Source: Dendrobium chrysotoxum
Taxonomy: Eukaryota; Streptophyta; Magnoliopsida; Asparagales; Orchidaceae
DNA length: 64,000 nt
Direction: 5' to 3'
NCBI GenBank assembly: GCA_019925795.1
Contig: CM034315.1
Coordinates: forward strand, 31,502,446-31,566,445
Part shown: positions 1 through 12,441 of the stretch, one piece after another
Layout: every line of letters starts with the position of its first letter
Numbering within the stretch: position 1 is the first letter of the stretch
Position numbers and translations under genes: made by a program
The notes under the pieces: generated by a model
What the model saw: the letters and a program-made list of their open reading frames with translations, nothing else
Database searches by the model: none
Told to the model about the DNA's origin: nothing

Positions 1-1959
1 TTTGGGGAATGATTTCAAATGCTTGGGAATGAATGGGGACGGCTGGGAGAGAGTGCCCTATTCAAGTCATCCCCATGACCATAGATGGCTAAGATTGATT
101 GAGGCAACCACTTGATGGCCTTTAGGTGGAAGGGGACATTGTCTCTGAGCCTTGTGAGCTCGAATCCAATGAGCCCAAGATTTGGAAGCCTTTGGATGAG
201 GGCCGAGATAGAGGGGACCACCAGAGCCAAATCTCTATTGGTTTTGGCTGTCGTCGGCCAGGGACTATGTCAAGTCGAGCTAAAAAGATTACTGGAGACC
301 TACTGGTCAATTGGGCATAGGGGAGCCTGGATTAATAATGGGGCTTGGGTTAACCCAAATATGGCTTGGGTCAACCCATTTCTGGACACATGAGGATTAG
401 ACCCGGGTTAGGTCAGGGGTTAGGCTTGGTGTGGAAGATGCATTGGATCTAAGGGAACCTAATGCAAGTACAAATTGGATCTAAATTGGTTTGGTCTTAG
501 AAATCATTCAGGTCAAAGTGATTTTTCAGTCTTTGGGCTAGCCCAAGTATTGACCCAGGTCAGCCTAAGGGTTAGGCTGGCCAGGGTAAATGCATCAGAC
601 CTAAGGCAATCCAATGGAAGTGTTGGTTGGATTTGGTGAGGCCTAGGTTGGGAAATGACTCAATCCCTAGTGGTTTTGGCCACTTTGGGTTAGTCATATT
701 CCTAACCCAAGTTGACCCAAGGGCTGGGTCAACTAGGGAAGGTGTATTGGGTCAAAGGAGACCCAATGCCATCATTAGTTTGATCTAATTAGGCTAGGAT
801 TGGGATTTGGCTCAATGAGAACCCCTCTTTGGACACTTGCATCAAGCTAAATGGCTAACCAAAGTGGGCCCAAGGCTTGAGTCTTCAAGAGGGGTCTCTT
901 AAGAACCCAATAGGTCACCCTATGGGTTTGAATGGGTTTAGAGAAGCCTTGGTCAAAAGGTTTCAAAGGGTAGAAGTGTATGGAAGGTCAAACCTAGGGT
1001 CAAGGTTTAGGTCCATTGAGTTAAATTGATCATATGAACTCAATGGAGGTGATTTCAACTCAAGGGGAGGTTATTTGGTTTGAAATAGGTGTTTAAACCC
1101 TTAAGGGTCATTTTGGTCAACCATGGTTGGCTTGGTCAACTAGCTCTAACCAAAGTGTGAGTTTGGGTCCAATGTGTTCCTAATGATATTTAGGATCCAT
1201 TGGGGTAGGTTTTGAAGGTTGATATGGGAAGGTCATATTGAATTTTGGAGAAAATACCAAAAACCCTTTAAAGGGCATTTTGGTCATTTTGACCCCAGGT
1301 CAACCCTGGGTCAAACAGGATCCAAAAAAGTGTAGGTTATTGATCAACAAGTCATGAGAAAGTTCATGAGTGTGGTTGGAGGGTTTGGAGAGGATCCCAA
1401 GGTCAAATTTCACTGAATGATAAGTCTAGTGGCATGAGCTGTAAATATTTGAAGGTTTTTGTAGCACTTAGAAATTAATTCGATTTCTGAGGCTAGGGAC
1501 CTTAGAATGGGTTCAAATTTGGTGGGTTAGTCCTAGAGACACATCTAATCAAGATTTAATTGATAGACCCCAAATTAGAGGTCATTTGATTGGGTTTCTT
1601 GGTGACAAAAAATTCACCCAAAAAGGGTTTCAGGATTAAGGTCCTTAACCCTGGGATTTAATTTGGAATGCTCGATTTAGATTGAATTTTGGAATTGATT
1701 GGTTGAGTTTGAGCTATCCATATCAATGGAAGCCAAATGGATGATTGAAATTGATTGCATATGATTTGAGGGTTTATTGAAAGTTGGTTGAAGGCTGGAT
1801 TAAAGATTGGATTGAGGGGTGGAACTGAATTTTATTTGGCTTGGATTTATTTTTTGACTATGACTTATATGGTTAAGAAGTGAACATCTTCTAACCATTA
1901 GGTCACCAGAAAGAAACCCAAGTGAGTCATAGTGACCTTATACAAAAATGAGGTCAACA
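1..1959 (-). repeat. Dispersed repeat R1, left copy (reverse orientation)
   Basis: Non-coding sequence rich in GGTCAA and GGGTTAGG words. Read on the minus strand it aligns with 55252-57200: both begin TGTTGACCT(T/C)ATTTTT, and later blocks such as AGTGG(C/T)CAAAACCACTA and TCACCAA/TCACTAA...CCAACACTT agree in order. It is truncated by the window start. The shared TGTTGACC end and size suggest an LTR or LTR-element non-coding part, but I found no PBS or coding domain. Short ORFs here are chance. Confidence 0.6.
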
Positions 1960-3072
1960 AAAAATTGCATGATATAATACTTTCCTAAAAATGTCAAGTC
2001 CATATATGCTTTAATGGGCATGACAAATATTCAAGTGTAACATCCAAGAATGCGGTGCAAACTAGAAAATTATAAATGAACATTCAAATTTCATGCTTTG
2101 AAAATCATGCAAACACGCTATGTTAATGCACTAAAAAGCATGCATGTATATAGTGTGAATGTATTAAAAAGTAGGCCAATATATTCAAAGTATATGAATG
2201 AACCATGAAAGTGCACCAAAAAGCATGTAAATGCTTAATGCACTAAAAGATAAACACATTATTTTACAAGATGTTTAAAACACTCACATGTGTTTCATAT
2301 ACTCTGCCAAAATCAATTTAAGGTCTGAGAATTCTAATTGGACTAAAATTGAGAAGTAAATTTGAAATTTAAAGTTTGATCCTTCTCATTGAAAGGATTG
2401 AAGCAAATATGACTCGGATTCATAAGCAAATTTATAATATTAAAATCTACCAAAAGTATTTGATTTCAAGTTTACATTAGGTTCTTAAAGCCTTATTTAA
2501 TAAAACTTCATTGTAATATATAACAATGAAGTCTTAGTTTTATCTAATAATTCATCTTAATTAAAAAGTGTTATCTAGTAACTAGGGGAGATAATTAACC
2601 ATAGAGGCTTGCACTTATAAAAAATTTGAAACCAGATCTAAAGTACTAACAAAAAGAGAGTGAATTCTCTAGGTAGTGTCTTATCTTAAATCTAATTTAT
2701 CTTCTAAAAATTTACATTAGAACATTCTATTAAAACTCTCCTCAAAGAAAAAAAAATGCAGAGAGGTCGGGCATGAATTTTTTGAGCCCATATAGTTCAT
2801 ATTATTTTTGGTTAAATTAATATCATGGGGTGTTCACCTAATGAAACCTAAGAATATATAGATCAACTATTTTAATGGGTATAATTATAGGGATTAGGCT
2901 AAGTCTATCAAAATATAAGCCTATACAACATCATTTTAAAAAAAAGACAACAATATGATTGTTGTAAACAAAATAACCTTCACTAACCTCAACCAAATTT
3001 CAAAATAGTATACCATCTAGATTGCCATTCTTTCAAAAAAAAATGTTATTCCTTAACAAAATCTATTATTAA

Positions 3073-3135
<63 letters not shown>

Positions 3136-3424
3136 ATATTTCAATATCTATATTGAAAATTATAAATTAACAAATATTTTTAATTGTTTAATAAATTAAG
3201 GTGATAAGACTTAGTTTACTAATATATTTGAGATAACACCAGCCTTGGGGTATCATACCAATCACATGAGGTGACCCCCATAATGATATTAATTTTGCAT
3301 ATAATAGATGTTATAATAGGCACAAACATAAATATTATTAGCCTATGACAGGGTATATCTATTGGGTAGTATTTTCATGCATGCATTTATGATTTATAAT
3401 AGCTCATCTTTATGTGTGTTTTAT
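1960..3424. other. AT-rich intergenic DNA with an AT microsatellite
   Basis: No ORF, RNA gene or transposon end recognised. A long (AT)n microsatellite occupies about 3077-3131. Confidence 0.5.
3077..3131. repeat. (AT)n microsatellite
   Basis: About 27 uninterrupted AT dinucleotides in AT-rich intergenic DNA. Confidence 0.95.
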
Positions 3425-3800
3425 CTTTTGTAGCAACACCAAGCCTTTATCCATCTCTTTGGGGTCGGCTTCATGAATCTTGATTATCTATTGTGTTTTA
3501 TTGAGAGTCAAATTCTCATTTAAATCCAATAAAAATGCCATTTTTAGCATTTTCTAATGAAAACTTTCTAGGTCTACCTCTACCTTTCTTAATTTAGGCC
3601 TGATCTAATACATCAACTCTCCTAACAAGGTCATCATAAGGCCAAAGTCTTATGCGACTAAACCATCTAAGGAAACTCTCTCTAATATTATCTGTCATTG
3701 GAGCTACTCTAATCCTTTCACATACATACTTTTTTTGCATTTATTTCTCTATGTTTAAATCTACTCATCTACCAGAGCATCCACATCATCACAATAATTA
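3425..3800 (-). mobile_element. 3' end of an RTE-type LINE (relic)
   Basis: On the minus strand a degenerate translation reads RVAPMTDNIRESFLRWFSRI then DDLVRRVDVLDQA and KKGRGRPRKFSLENAK. This is the RWFGH...GRGRP-type C-terminus of plant RTE ORF2. It is followed by the characteristic 3' segment ATTCATGAAGCCGACCCCAA and GGATAAAGGCTTGGTG. Frameshifts and stops are present and the 5' part is absent, as usual for truncated RTE insertions. Confidence 0.65.
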
Positions 3801-4801
3801 ACTTAATTTTATGCTTCTCTTTTAATGGCCAACATAGAGGTGCTACAATAATGTAATTCCCTCAAAACATTACAAACTAAAATATAAGCTAATGTAAGCT
3901 AGCAAAGATTTTAAAGGAAATATGTGTATGCTCATGGATGACCCTATTGTACTATTGCTTTCTTATATACATTTATAGAAAAGCTATGTAAATGAGAAAA
4001 GATACATGCATGAATTCACAAGAAATTCCCTTCTCCCCCTTAAATAAAGAACAAAGATGGAAAAGACTAAGAGTAAAGAGTTCATGGATTATACAAAGTC
4101 CCATAGTATATAATTGTACATTACAATTTATGTATATACATAAGATTGTGTTGTCTTGATGGAGTGCCCAATTGCTTTATATTTTTATATTATGATGATG
4201 TATTGTAGAACCCAAGTGCATGAGGACATTCTTACACAATTATTATTCATTTATGAGATTATTACTTACTTGTATATTAGTGATTTTATTTTATTATCAA
4301 TGCTTATTTCTATAGAACATACAATATCATTAGGCTTCTAGAAAATTTATCATTTTTATTAAAGCCAAACAAAATATTAAGAAACTCTAAGAAATTATAC
4401 AAGTAAAACTTTCGTTTAAAATCTTTATAAGGGGCTCAAGAAAATATTTCAAAATTAAATAAAAGTTATACACCCATTTGTATTTATGTGTTCATTAGCA
4501 TATAGTACAGATATCCCTTTTTATAAAGGGAAGTCTTAAATATCAATAAGAGCTTAGCTAGTTCGGTAAGAGCATTATGATCAAGCTTTAAAGCATAGTA
4601 TATCTACTATTTTTATTAAGGCTGGATTATTTACATAATTCAAGTTTCATGGCATATACTTGCTCCATTAAAATTGACCAAATTCATGATTCTATGCACA
4701 TGCTTAAATGCTAGCATGCTTTGGGAGTTTAGTGGAAATCGTAAACTAAATGGATTGTAAGGCCAGTTGGGTAGTTTAACTATATTACTTGAATTATTCA
4801 T

Positions 4802-4803
<2 letters not shown>

Positions 4804-4842
<39 letters not shown>

Positions 4843-4843
4843 G

Positions 4844-4891
<48 letters not shown>
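4804..4891. repeat. Compound (CT)n-(TA)n microsatellite
   Basis: About 18 CT units, then ATGTATG, then about 22 TA units. Two antiparallel ORFs here (poly-SL and poly-YI) are artefacts of it. The surrounding 3800-5370 is AT-rich with nothing else seen. Confidence 0.95.
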
Positions 4892-4894
<3 letters not shown>

Positions 4895-5639
4895 CCTCAT
4901 ATTCTAAGGAGATCAAGCCCAATATTCCTTCTTTTTCACTAGAAAGAGTTTACAAATTCAATGTATTTACTTTGAAGTATGGTCTATGAGGCTTCCTTAG
5001 TTGACTCAATTCATGGTTGTTGATAAAAAGCCTTAGATCAAATTAGGTTAAAAACTTTCTTAACTAACTAGACTAAACATCTGATAACATGTCATGACAT
5101 AACCATGAAATCCTAATAAGATTATGTCTCACTTTTCAAATTTGGTTACCCATACCAAAAACCTCTTTAAGCCCATTTGTTTCTTAAGTAACACTTTGGG
5201 CTCAAATTCTTTGATAAACCTAACAAAAAAAATAAAATACACCCTTAACTCCACTATTGAGAGCATTCTTAAATATCTCCTAAGTTGTAATTAACTTTAG
5301 GAACAATAACCTTTAGAAGACTTAAATGCTATAAAATAAATAAATAAACACATATAACAAAACACAATAAAACTCTTTGGTTAAACAAATCACACATTTA
5401 TTAGCATTTTACCCAAGTTTTGTTAGTTTAAAATTTTGCGAGAGTTATTTCCCTATATTTTCACATGAAGCCTCATTATACAATATTATTCATATTATTC
5501 TCACAAAAGGAAAAGAGAGGACATCAAAATTCAACAAGAATAAAGCCACCTTTAAGCCTTATGTAGTTGAGATCATTCCCTTAGAGGTTAGAATTTCTTA
5601 GGCACTTTATTTAAAATGTAACCATGAGTTTCAATTCCT

Positions 5640-6260
5640 CTAGATTCTATGAAGTGGGACCCTATTTTAGAAGGGATCATTGGTGTTATGAACGCTAAGA
5701 GAATATTAAAAAACTACATGATGACTCGTCCTTCCATTCTAATGGAGCCTATCTTAAGGAATCCTCTTATTTTGTATACTATAAAACATGAAAACTCTCT
5801 TAGAGCCCTTTTAATTTACGCTAATGAGAAAGGAAAAGAGGAAATCATATATTATTTTCATAAACATATTATTTGAATCGAGTTGAAGCACCCTTGTATC
5901 AAGAAGCATTGACTCACTCAAATATATATTATTTAGAAGTTGCAATATTTCATGCTTTCACACATGATCAACTTGATTTTGAATATTAACCTCTAATTGC
6001 ATCTCATGACCTATCATGCATTGTTAGGATGTTTAAAACAATATTCTATAATGCTTTTACAGGTTGGCATTTCTCATGTCCCATAATGAGCTATAGAAGG
6101 AAAGATCATTACAAATTTCTTCATTAAGCATCCAGTTCCTATGGATTCCTCTCAAAAGGATACCTCATGAAGAGCATATCCTTTTATTAAGGCTAGTATT
6201 GATCTTCTATATATTATATTTGATAAAGGAATCAGATAATATTCCAATAGACCTTTTTAG
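5640..6260 (+). pseudogene. Ty3/Gypsy pol RNase H fossil
   Basis: Degenerate plus-strand translation: MKWDP, then AKRILKNYMMTRPSILMEPI, LRNPLILY, LRALLIYANEKGKEEIIYYF, and after stops KLQYFMLSHMINLILNINL and LHLMTYHALLG. These align in order with the RT-RNase H junction of plant Tat/Athila-type Gypsy pol (IKEYLLNPPVL, GRPLILYLSV, KEHAIYYLSKKF, LRQYMLTH, PIKYIFEKPALTGR). IEGKIITNFFIKHPVP further on fits the end of RNase H. Many stops; long dead. Confidence 0.6.
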
Positions 6261-7900
6261 GTAAGTACCGGTAGTGAGATTTAATATGAGGCATTGATTT
6301 TTTTACTGGAATTACCAATTTAAATGAATGAATATTCAATTTTTAGGTGATTCCCAACTTATGATTAACTAGGCGGTGTGGGCTTTGAAAAATTCGGCCC
6401 CGGCCTCCCCTGCGCTTTCGATGTGAGTTTTAACTGATTAGGTTCTGGGGTAAATTTCGGAAAGGCAGATTGGGTTTGTAGATAAGAAACTACCCAGAGA
6501 TTTCACCCTCATTTTGTGAGGACTTTATGACATGAGTTTTGGTTTCCTATAGGCACAAGCCCCCATAGTTAATTACCCCTCCCAATCACGAGAGAGAACT
6601 TTTGATTAAGGCTAGTCATCAAATAGATATATAGAGATACGTGTTATCTGGCATATACTAACAACATGGGTTTTTATATTAGAAGTGTTGATATTTAAAA
6701 TTAAAATTTTTTCCATCTTGCACTTAAAGTGGGTGGTGGGGGAATGGATGATGAGTCCGATCAAGATCCCATGGTTTTATTGTCCTGGACCATCATGGTC
6801 CTTGGTCTACTTAGTCAAAGGAGGTAGTCAACCCAACCTGACAGAAGGATCCTTGTCGGCAACCATGGGTTTCTTCGTCTAAGGGTATCTTATAGACTTA
6901 GGGGGAGTATTTATTTAAGGGGAAAAATTTGAATCCACCTTAGCTAACAGAGTGCTTTATGCCCTATTGATTATATCATATTGATTCATATCTCAAGGAT
7001 TTAATGTCATTGGGGAGCATACGGGCTCTGACCATAACCATAATTTAGTGATGCCATTTGGTGACAAACCACCCGATTCCTAAGGCCTCGGTTATAACCA
7101 TTTACTTGCAGTGTCATTTGGCGGCAAAATTATTATTTAGAGAACACATGCCATGTCCTTACTGGCAGGAGATGATTTGAGAATGAATCCTAGGGATATT
7201 CTAGACCAGATATTAGCTCTTTGTGAGCTGAAGTGTATTTTCAAAATTTTCCACCTCGACAAACTGTTGCAGAGGGTGGATGTGTTTTGCTTTAAGTAAT
7301 TGGATGGTTAATTTCAATTTTAAATATTTTTAGATTTTGGTATTTTCATGGGATTTTGGATTTTGTGGGTATTTGGGAGGTATTTGAAATATCTTGAGTT
7401 AACCCCTCCGGCTGAGATCAACATTCAACACGGCCATCATCGGGGTGTTTAGGGGCATTCAAATTTTTGGATTGAACCTTGTCAACTCTATCAACTTGTT
7501 GACAAAGAATAAGATTTTTCGTAGGCTTGAAGCCTTTGTCGGTGAATTTCATTGTTCATAGGCCTTAAAGGCCTAATCTGAACATATAAAAATGATATTT
7601 CGATCGACACCCTGACCATATATCTCTTTGATAGTTCTAGCCATGTTTACTTGTATCTCTCCACGTAGAAGGACCAGACTCAAACTTGGGTTCATTAATT
7701 GACTCATACAGTATTCCTAGACATAACGTGTGTACCCATAATACGCTCACCGGGGCCCATATGGGTTTATGATTGCACATTCATTTCTTGTGCTTATGTG
7801 TATACAAATTGTAGTGCACGTGTGGGGGGCATTTTTGGATATTAGAATTAATCAGTTGAGCGGGCAACCATCATTTGAATGCAATGCTCTACTTAGAGGC
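6261..7900. other. Probable decayed retroelement sequence, no domain recognised
   Basis: Less AT-rich patches (for example 6380-6420 and 7020-7110) and a G-run GTGTGGGGGGCATTTTT (about 7821-7837) that could be an old polypurine tract. It follows a Gypsy pol fossil in the same orientation. I cannot identify further domains or LTR ends. Confidence 0.3.
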
Positions 7901-7904
7901 TAGT

Positions 7905-8035
7905 ACACACCTTCTGTCCTCTTGTATGCATGTTATAGATCCGATGGCGAAGCGTTGCAGCTTGTAGACGCCTTCTGTCTGGTTGTATAAGTATTATAGA
8001 TCCAGTGGCATAGCATCATACCATGGTCATTTGCC
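7905..8035. repeat. Two-copy ~63-bp tandem duplication
   Basis: CACCTTCTGTC...TTGTATGCATGTTATAGATC (7908 on) is followed by CGCCTTCTGTC...TATAAGTATTATAGATCCAG (7971 on). Diverged tandem copies. A short (AT)n run lies at about 8416-8438. The stretch 8040-9580 is otherwise featureless. Confidence 0.5.
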
Positions 8036-9585
8036 AGTTTCAAACATGTTGACTGTCATGCACTACTTACTTTTTTATGTGGTAGATTATAGTGCACTAA
8101 TAAATCTCTTGCTATTATTCGTAGGAGCTTGCTCTTGCTGCAATTCTTTCTTCTATACATACAGACAACATGTTGGATATGAAACACGTCCCTTGTGATG
8201 ACCCATAAGCATTTGCATTTGTCGCCCATTTGTCGTATTTTGCTTGCAAGGGGTCTCTACATTTGGTTGTCATTGTATAACTATTGACCATAAGAGTGTC
8301 GCAATAGCTCATAAATGCCTTGTGCGTGCACTACAAACACACTGCCTTTGGTTACAACAAATTCTAAGTGCCTTGTATGCATTGTATGTATATTATCCTC
8401 GTCTGTGGTTGCATGTATATATATATATATATATATATCCATAGAATATCGATCATCCTTGCAATCATTCTATTGTTATTGTTTGCGAGGACTACTACAT
8501 CTTCTTGCAAGACTGCTATAAACACTACACATCGATTGCCATTACTTGCATGCAGGTCGGTGTATTCATCTACGAATGGCTATTAGCTACTAAGTGGGAT
8601 GCATTCACCATCAAAAATTTCATGCTTGCCAACTGGTGAGCTGTTATATTTGTTGTTCATGTTAACTTTTGGTATTTTGTAGAGAATCGTGGCCTCCACT
8701 TGCTATTTAACCACCACCATTTGAGTGGACTTTGTAGCATTCACCATATGTCCCTCGAATTCATTTGTAGTTTGGCGATTGTATCGCATTTGTTTGTATA
8801 TATTTCACTGTTGTTCGCCAACACCCATAAGTCTCTCATAGTCACTTGAGGATGGACTGTTGTTTTGTGTTTACAAGCTGTTGTATCCACTTGTATGCAT
8901 TTTCACTGTCGTTCATGGACACTCACAAGTCACCTATAGTTGCTTGTGAAAGGATCGCTATGTGTATTTGCAATATAACTGACACCACTTGTCAGGAGGA
9001 TATTATGTTCATTATACACTAGTCTCCCTCACTTGCAAGGTATCAATGTAGTTGCTTTCATGTTGACTTATGTTGACTATGAGAGGGCTACACTTCAATT
9101 TGAATTTGATATTTTCAATGAATTAATGAACTCATAAAAAATTTCCTCTATGTGGTGTTTGTAAACTAATGTAGAAAATAGGTCCTCACATTTGTTGTAT
9201 GTCCCTTATATTTACTTGTGTCACCGTTTCCATCACGATCTCCTTGCATATGTTTGTAAGATGGTGGTTAATGCTATTACAAGTCCTAGATTTTCACCTT
9301 CGGGATGAATGCTTGTATTATAGGTTCCTTTTCCTTACTCATAGATTGATTGACTTGAGCACTATGAGTTTCACATTATTTATTTGTTGGGAATTTGTAC
9401 AATCATCTGCACTTATACTATTACATTCCCTTTGGTTTTTCGTTGATTAATGCTTGAAAGCAAGTTATATTACAAGTTCATTTGTTCATTGACGTTTGTT
9501 TGAGTGCACTAAAGGCTTGTTCATCATGAGTCCTTGTTCACATTTAACTTCATCACTTTTATGATTCATGTATTTGATTTAAATA

Positions 9586-10440
9586 TTGGACCCAATTTTC
9601 TACAATTCAAATCATAAGTTTTATCCCCTACATTGTGTTCAAATTCAAGCTTTCTGTGGTTCATTTGCAAGTTCAAATTCAGCTCATATTCACTTGAGTC
9701 CACTGTGTTCAATCAACTTTAAGTTCCCTGCTGATTTGTTAAATTTTAAGTCCTTTGTAGTTCATTGGGTCCCCTGTCACTGTTCATCTGAATTCAAATT
9801 CATGTTCAAATGTGAGTACGAGTCCAATCCAAGTTCATTTAGGTCCCCTATAGTTCAAATTGCAAGCTCATGTTCCATGCTGTTTAGATTTTGTTTAAAT
9901 TAGGTCCCCTATCCACTAGAAAATCTGGCAGTCTCCCGACGTCTCTCCCATTTAGAAGAAATTTTAGGAGTCTTGGCCTTCCCACCACTCTAATAAAAAC
10001 GTGTATGGTAGGTGTCCGTAGACACCGTAGCCGTAGCCTTCAATCCCACCATGCCAATAAAGATGTGTTTGGGATCTTTGAGGGTGCCTGTTTTACAAGA
10101 CAATTGGCTTTCCCCTGCTCGAGGGTACTTATAAGTAATCCCGCCTCGTCGCAAGCATCATATCGGGTTCCCATCCCACAACACTAATAAAAGCAGGTAT
10201 AGGCAGTTTTCTGGTACGCCGCGAATGCCAAAATGGGGCTTTTGGATTAACCGCTTCGTCCCAAGCATCGCGATGCACTTTCTCCCACCATGCTAACAAA
10301 AGTATGTATAGGTGGTTGTTTTGTCGTGCTGCAAGCACCGAAGGGGCTCTTGGAGTTTTAATGTTTGGAGGGAGTATGCCTGCGCGGAGGGACGTCGGTG
10401 TTGACACACATATCGAGGCACACGGAAGCACTTTTCCATT
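9586..10440. repeat. Degenerate local repeats: GTTCA-rich block, then CCCACCA units
   Basis: 9586-9900 repeats short GTTCAAAT/AAGTTCA words. 9975-10330 contains four diverged units with the core CCCACCA..CTAATAAAA...GTATAGG (near 9979, 10045, 10174 and 10287). Two units share CGTC(G/C)CAAGCATC upstream. Open frames of about 100 codons on either strand here look accidental. Possibly an old LTR. Confidence 0.4.
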
Positions 10441-10800
10441 TTTTATTATAATTAACTTAATAAGTTGTAATTAATTATAATTAATAATAATTAATTATAT
10501 TAAAATAAATAATTATAATTAATAATAAATAATCATAACTAATTATAAATAGTAATAATAAATTATAATTAAAAATAATTAATTACAATTAACTTAATTA
10601 ACTATAGCTAATTATTAATCATAATAATTAAATATAACTAAAAATAGTGAATTACAATTAATTTTGATTAATTATTACTAATAATAGTTAACTATGATTA
10701 ATATAATTAATTATAATTAATTTAAATTAATCATAAGTAATTATTGTTAATAATAATTAAACATAATTGATTTTAATTAACTAAAATCAATTTTAATTAT
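10441..10800. repeat. TTAATTA-rich low-complexity block
   Basis: About 360 bp made almost wholly of A and T in permutations of TAATTATAATTAA; scarcely any G or C. Self-complementary throughout. Confidence 0.8.
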
Positions 10801-11009
10801 GAAAATTATGTATGATTTGAGTAGGATTTAGGTGCTGTTGGCAACAAAATTTATGCAGAATTTGATAAGGATTTAACAGGATTAATGAAACATTTGAGCA
10901 GGATTTACATTGAATCCAAATAACAGGACTTAGGGAAGAGTTAAATCCTAAATCTTCTGTTTCCCTCTTTGATTTAAGGGACTCAGCCGAAGAAGTGCGT
11001 GTAAGGGGG

Positions 11010-11513
11010 GAAAAATTATTAGGTGCGGACACCGGACGTAGCTCTACGTCTGGACTCCAGTAGAATGGCGCCACGTAGCGACCCGAAGACCCGGCGACCC
11101 GTTTCGCCGAGAAGTTCAAATGATGCACGTGCGGTATTACTGAAGAATTACTCCGGTATTATTCGGTATTACCAAAAAATTACTCGGTATTACATATGAA
11201 TTACCTAGGTATTTCTCAGTATTACCTAGGAATTACTAGGTATTACCGAAGAATTACTCGGTATTACCTAGGAATTACTCGGTATTATCAAAGAATTACT
11301 CGGTATTACCGAAGAAATACTCGGTATTATCTAGGAATTAGTCAAAAAATGGCAGATTTTTTTTTAATTTTTCACATCCAATCCGGGTCGGGTCATCGGG
11401 CCAAGCGGAAGTAGTCATAACACATGCTAAAAATTCACAATTCAATAAAATTGAATATCGCGTGGACGAATGCTATATGACCCCATTCTAGTGGAGTCAC
11501 CTAATAATTTTTC
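11010..11513. mobile_element. Foldback element carrying a 21-bp minisatellite
   Basis: GAAAAATTATTAGGTG at 11010-11025 is exactly inverted at 11498-11513. Inside it, GACTCCAGTAGAATGG on the left is matched by GACTCCACTAGAATGG on the minus strand at right; a 27-bp block (CGGACACC...) interrupts the left arm. The centre is the minisatellite 11132-11343. Non-coding. Confidence 0.5.
11132..11343. repeat. 21-bp minisatellite (GGTATTACC units)
   Basis: Units start at 11132, 11155, 11165, 11186, 11208, 11218, 11239, 11260, 11281, 11302 and 11323. The last stretch is an exact 21-bp register; two half units of 10 bp break the early part. Each unit begins GGTATTA and contains GAATTACTC; alternate units carry CCTAGG or CCGAAG. 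Because 21 is divisible by three it yields a spurious periodic ORF (YLGITRYYRRITRYY). Confidence 0.85.
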
Positions 11514-11699
11514 ATAAGGGAGGAAAGTACTCCGAAGCGAACTTCCATCGCTGCTTGCGATCAAAAAGTCGCAACTTCCGAACCGACAGGAGGGGAATGT
11601 CGTCGAATGAGCAAAGTCGAACAGCGGCGACGGAGGAGAAAAAAGGCTAGGTAGTGAGAATGCTCTCTCTCTCTCTCTCACTCTCTCTGTAGACCGACG

Positions 11700-12441
11700 G
11701 CTTGCGGACAGGAAGTTGGTTGGGGCGTCGGGTCTAGGAGGGCTGTGAGAGGAGATTAGCTTGTTGCGGTGAAGAATAGATAAGTCTTATCAACTATTAA
11801 CCTGGTTACGAAGCTAATTGGAGACAACAACTCATGAACTACTTGCTCATACATAAACTTCTATTTGACTACTCTTTTACTCATTAGATTAAGAAGTAGA
11901 TGTTATCCTTTATCTATGTTCAAGATGCATTATAGATGCTTTCATTCAATAATAAATTATTATATTATATTAGGAAAGATAAAACCCATATGATAATGAA
12001 TGAAGCATATTATGGGTTGCACATCTAGCCTTAAGATGTAGTACAAAATTAAGCACTTTAGTTATCATTGGCCCTCGATGACAAACAATTATTCAGATAT
12101 GTCTTGTTGGTATCATTAGTGCATGACTCATGGTGTGGTTGTCAACTACTCACCCTATGAGAGTTGAGGGATAGATATCATTGAGCCTACTGAGCCTCCT
12201 TCACATGATCATAGATTTATTTTGGTAACTATATTGTTGTTGACTCGTACCATTAACCACTGAATTGTCATTACATTTCTGTTATGCCAAGCTGGATTGA
12301 ATTAGCTATTTCTAACTAAAATAGGGCCATATATATATACACAGAGAGATAGAGAGAGAGAGAGAAATTTGTCCAAATTGGTTGCATGTGAATTTTCAAT
12401 TGAACAAGGGAAAGAATATGCCACTTTGCAATAAGATATTT
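11700..12441. other. 3' flank of the PDR gene
   Basis: AT-rich sequence between the PDR stop codon and the foldback/minisatellite region. It probably includes the 3' UTR. There is a short GA/TA-rich run at about 12331-12364. I see no ORF, RNA gene or transposon end. Confidence 0.4.
12216..12221 (-). terminator. Possible polyadenylation signal AATAAA of the PDR gene
   Basis: AATAAA on the minus strand, about 220 nt downstream of the TAA stop. It is a reasonable 3' UTR length, but plant poly(A) signals are loose and the region is AT-rich, so this is weak. Confidence 0.25.

Noticed and set aside
4640..4989. Two antiparallel ORFs (86 and 66 aa) rich in RE and YI or SL and YI
   Set aside because: They are translations of the (CT)n-(TA)n microsatellite.
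9586..10431. ORFs of 98-105 aa on both strands
   Set aside because: They overlap each other and run through degenerate short repeats, with no recognisable domain.
11196..11414. 72-aa ORF with periodic YLGITRYYRRITRYY
   Set aside because: A 21-bp minisatellite is a multiple of three, so any frame without a stop stays open; no start context or homology.
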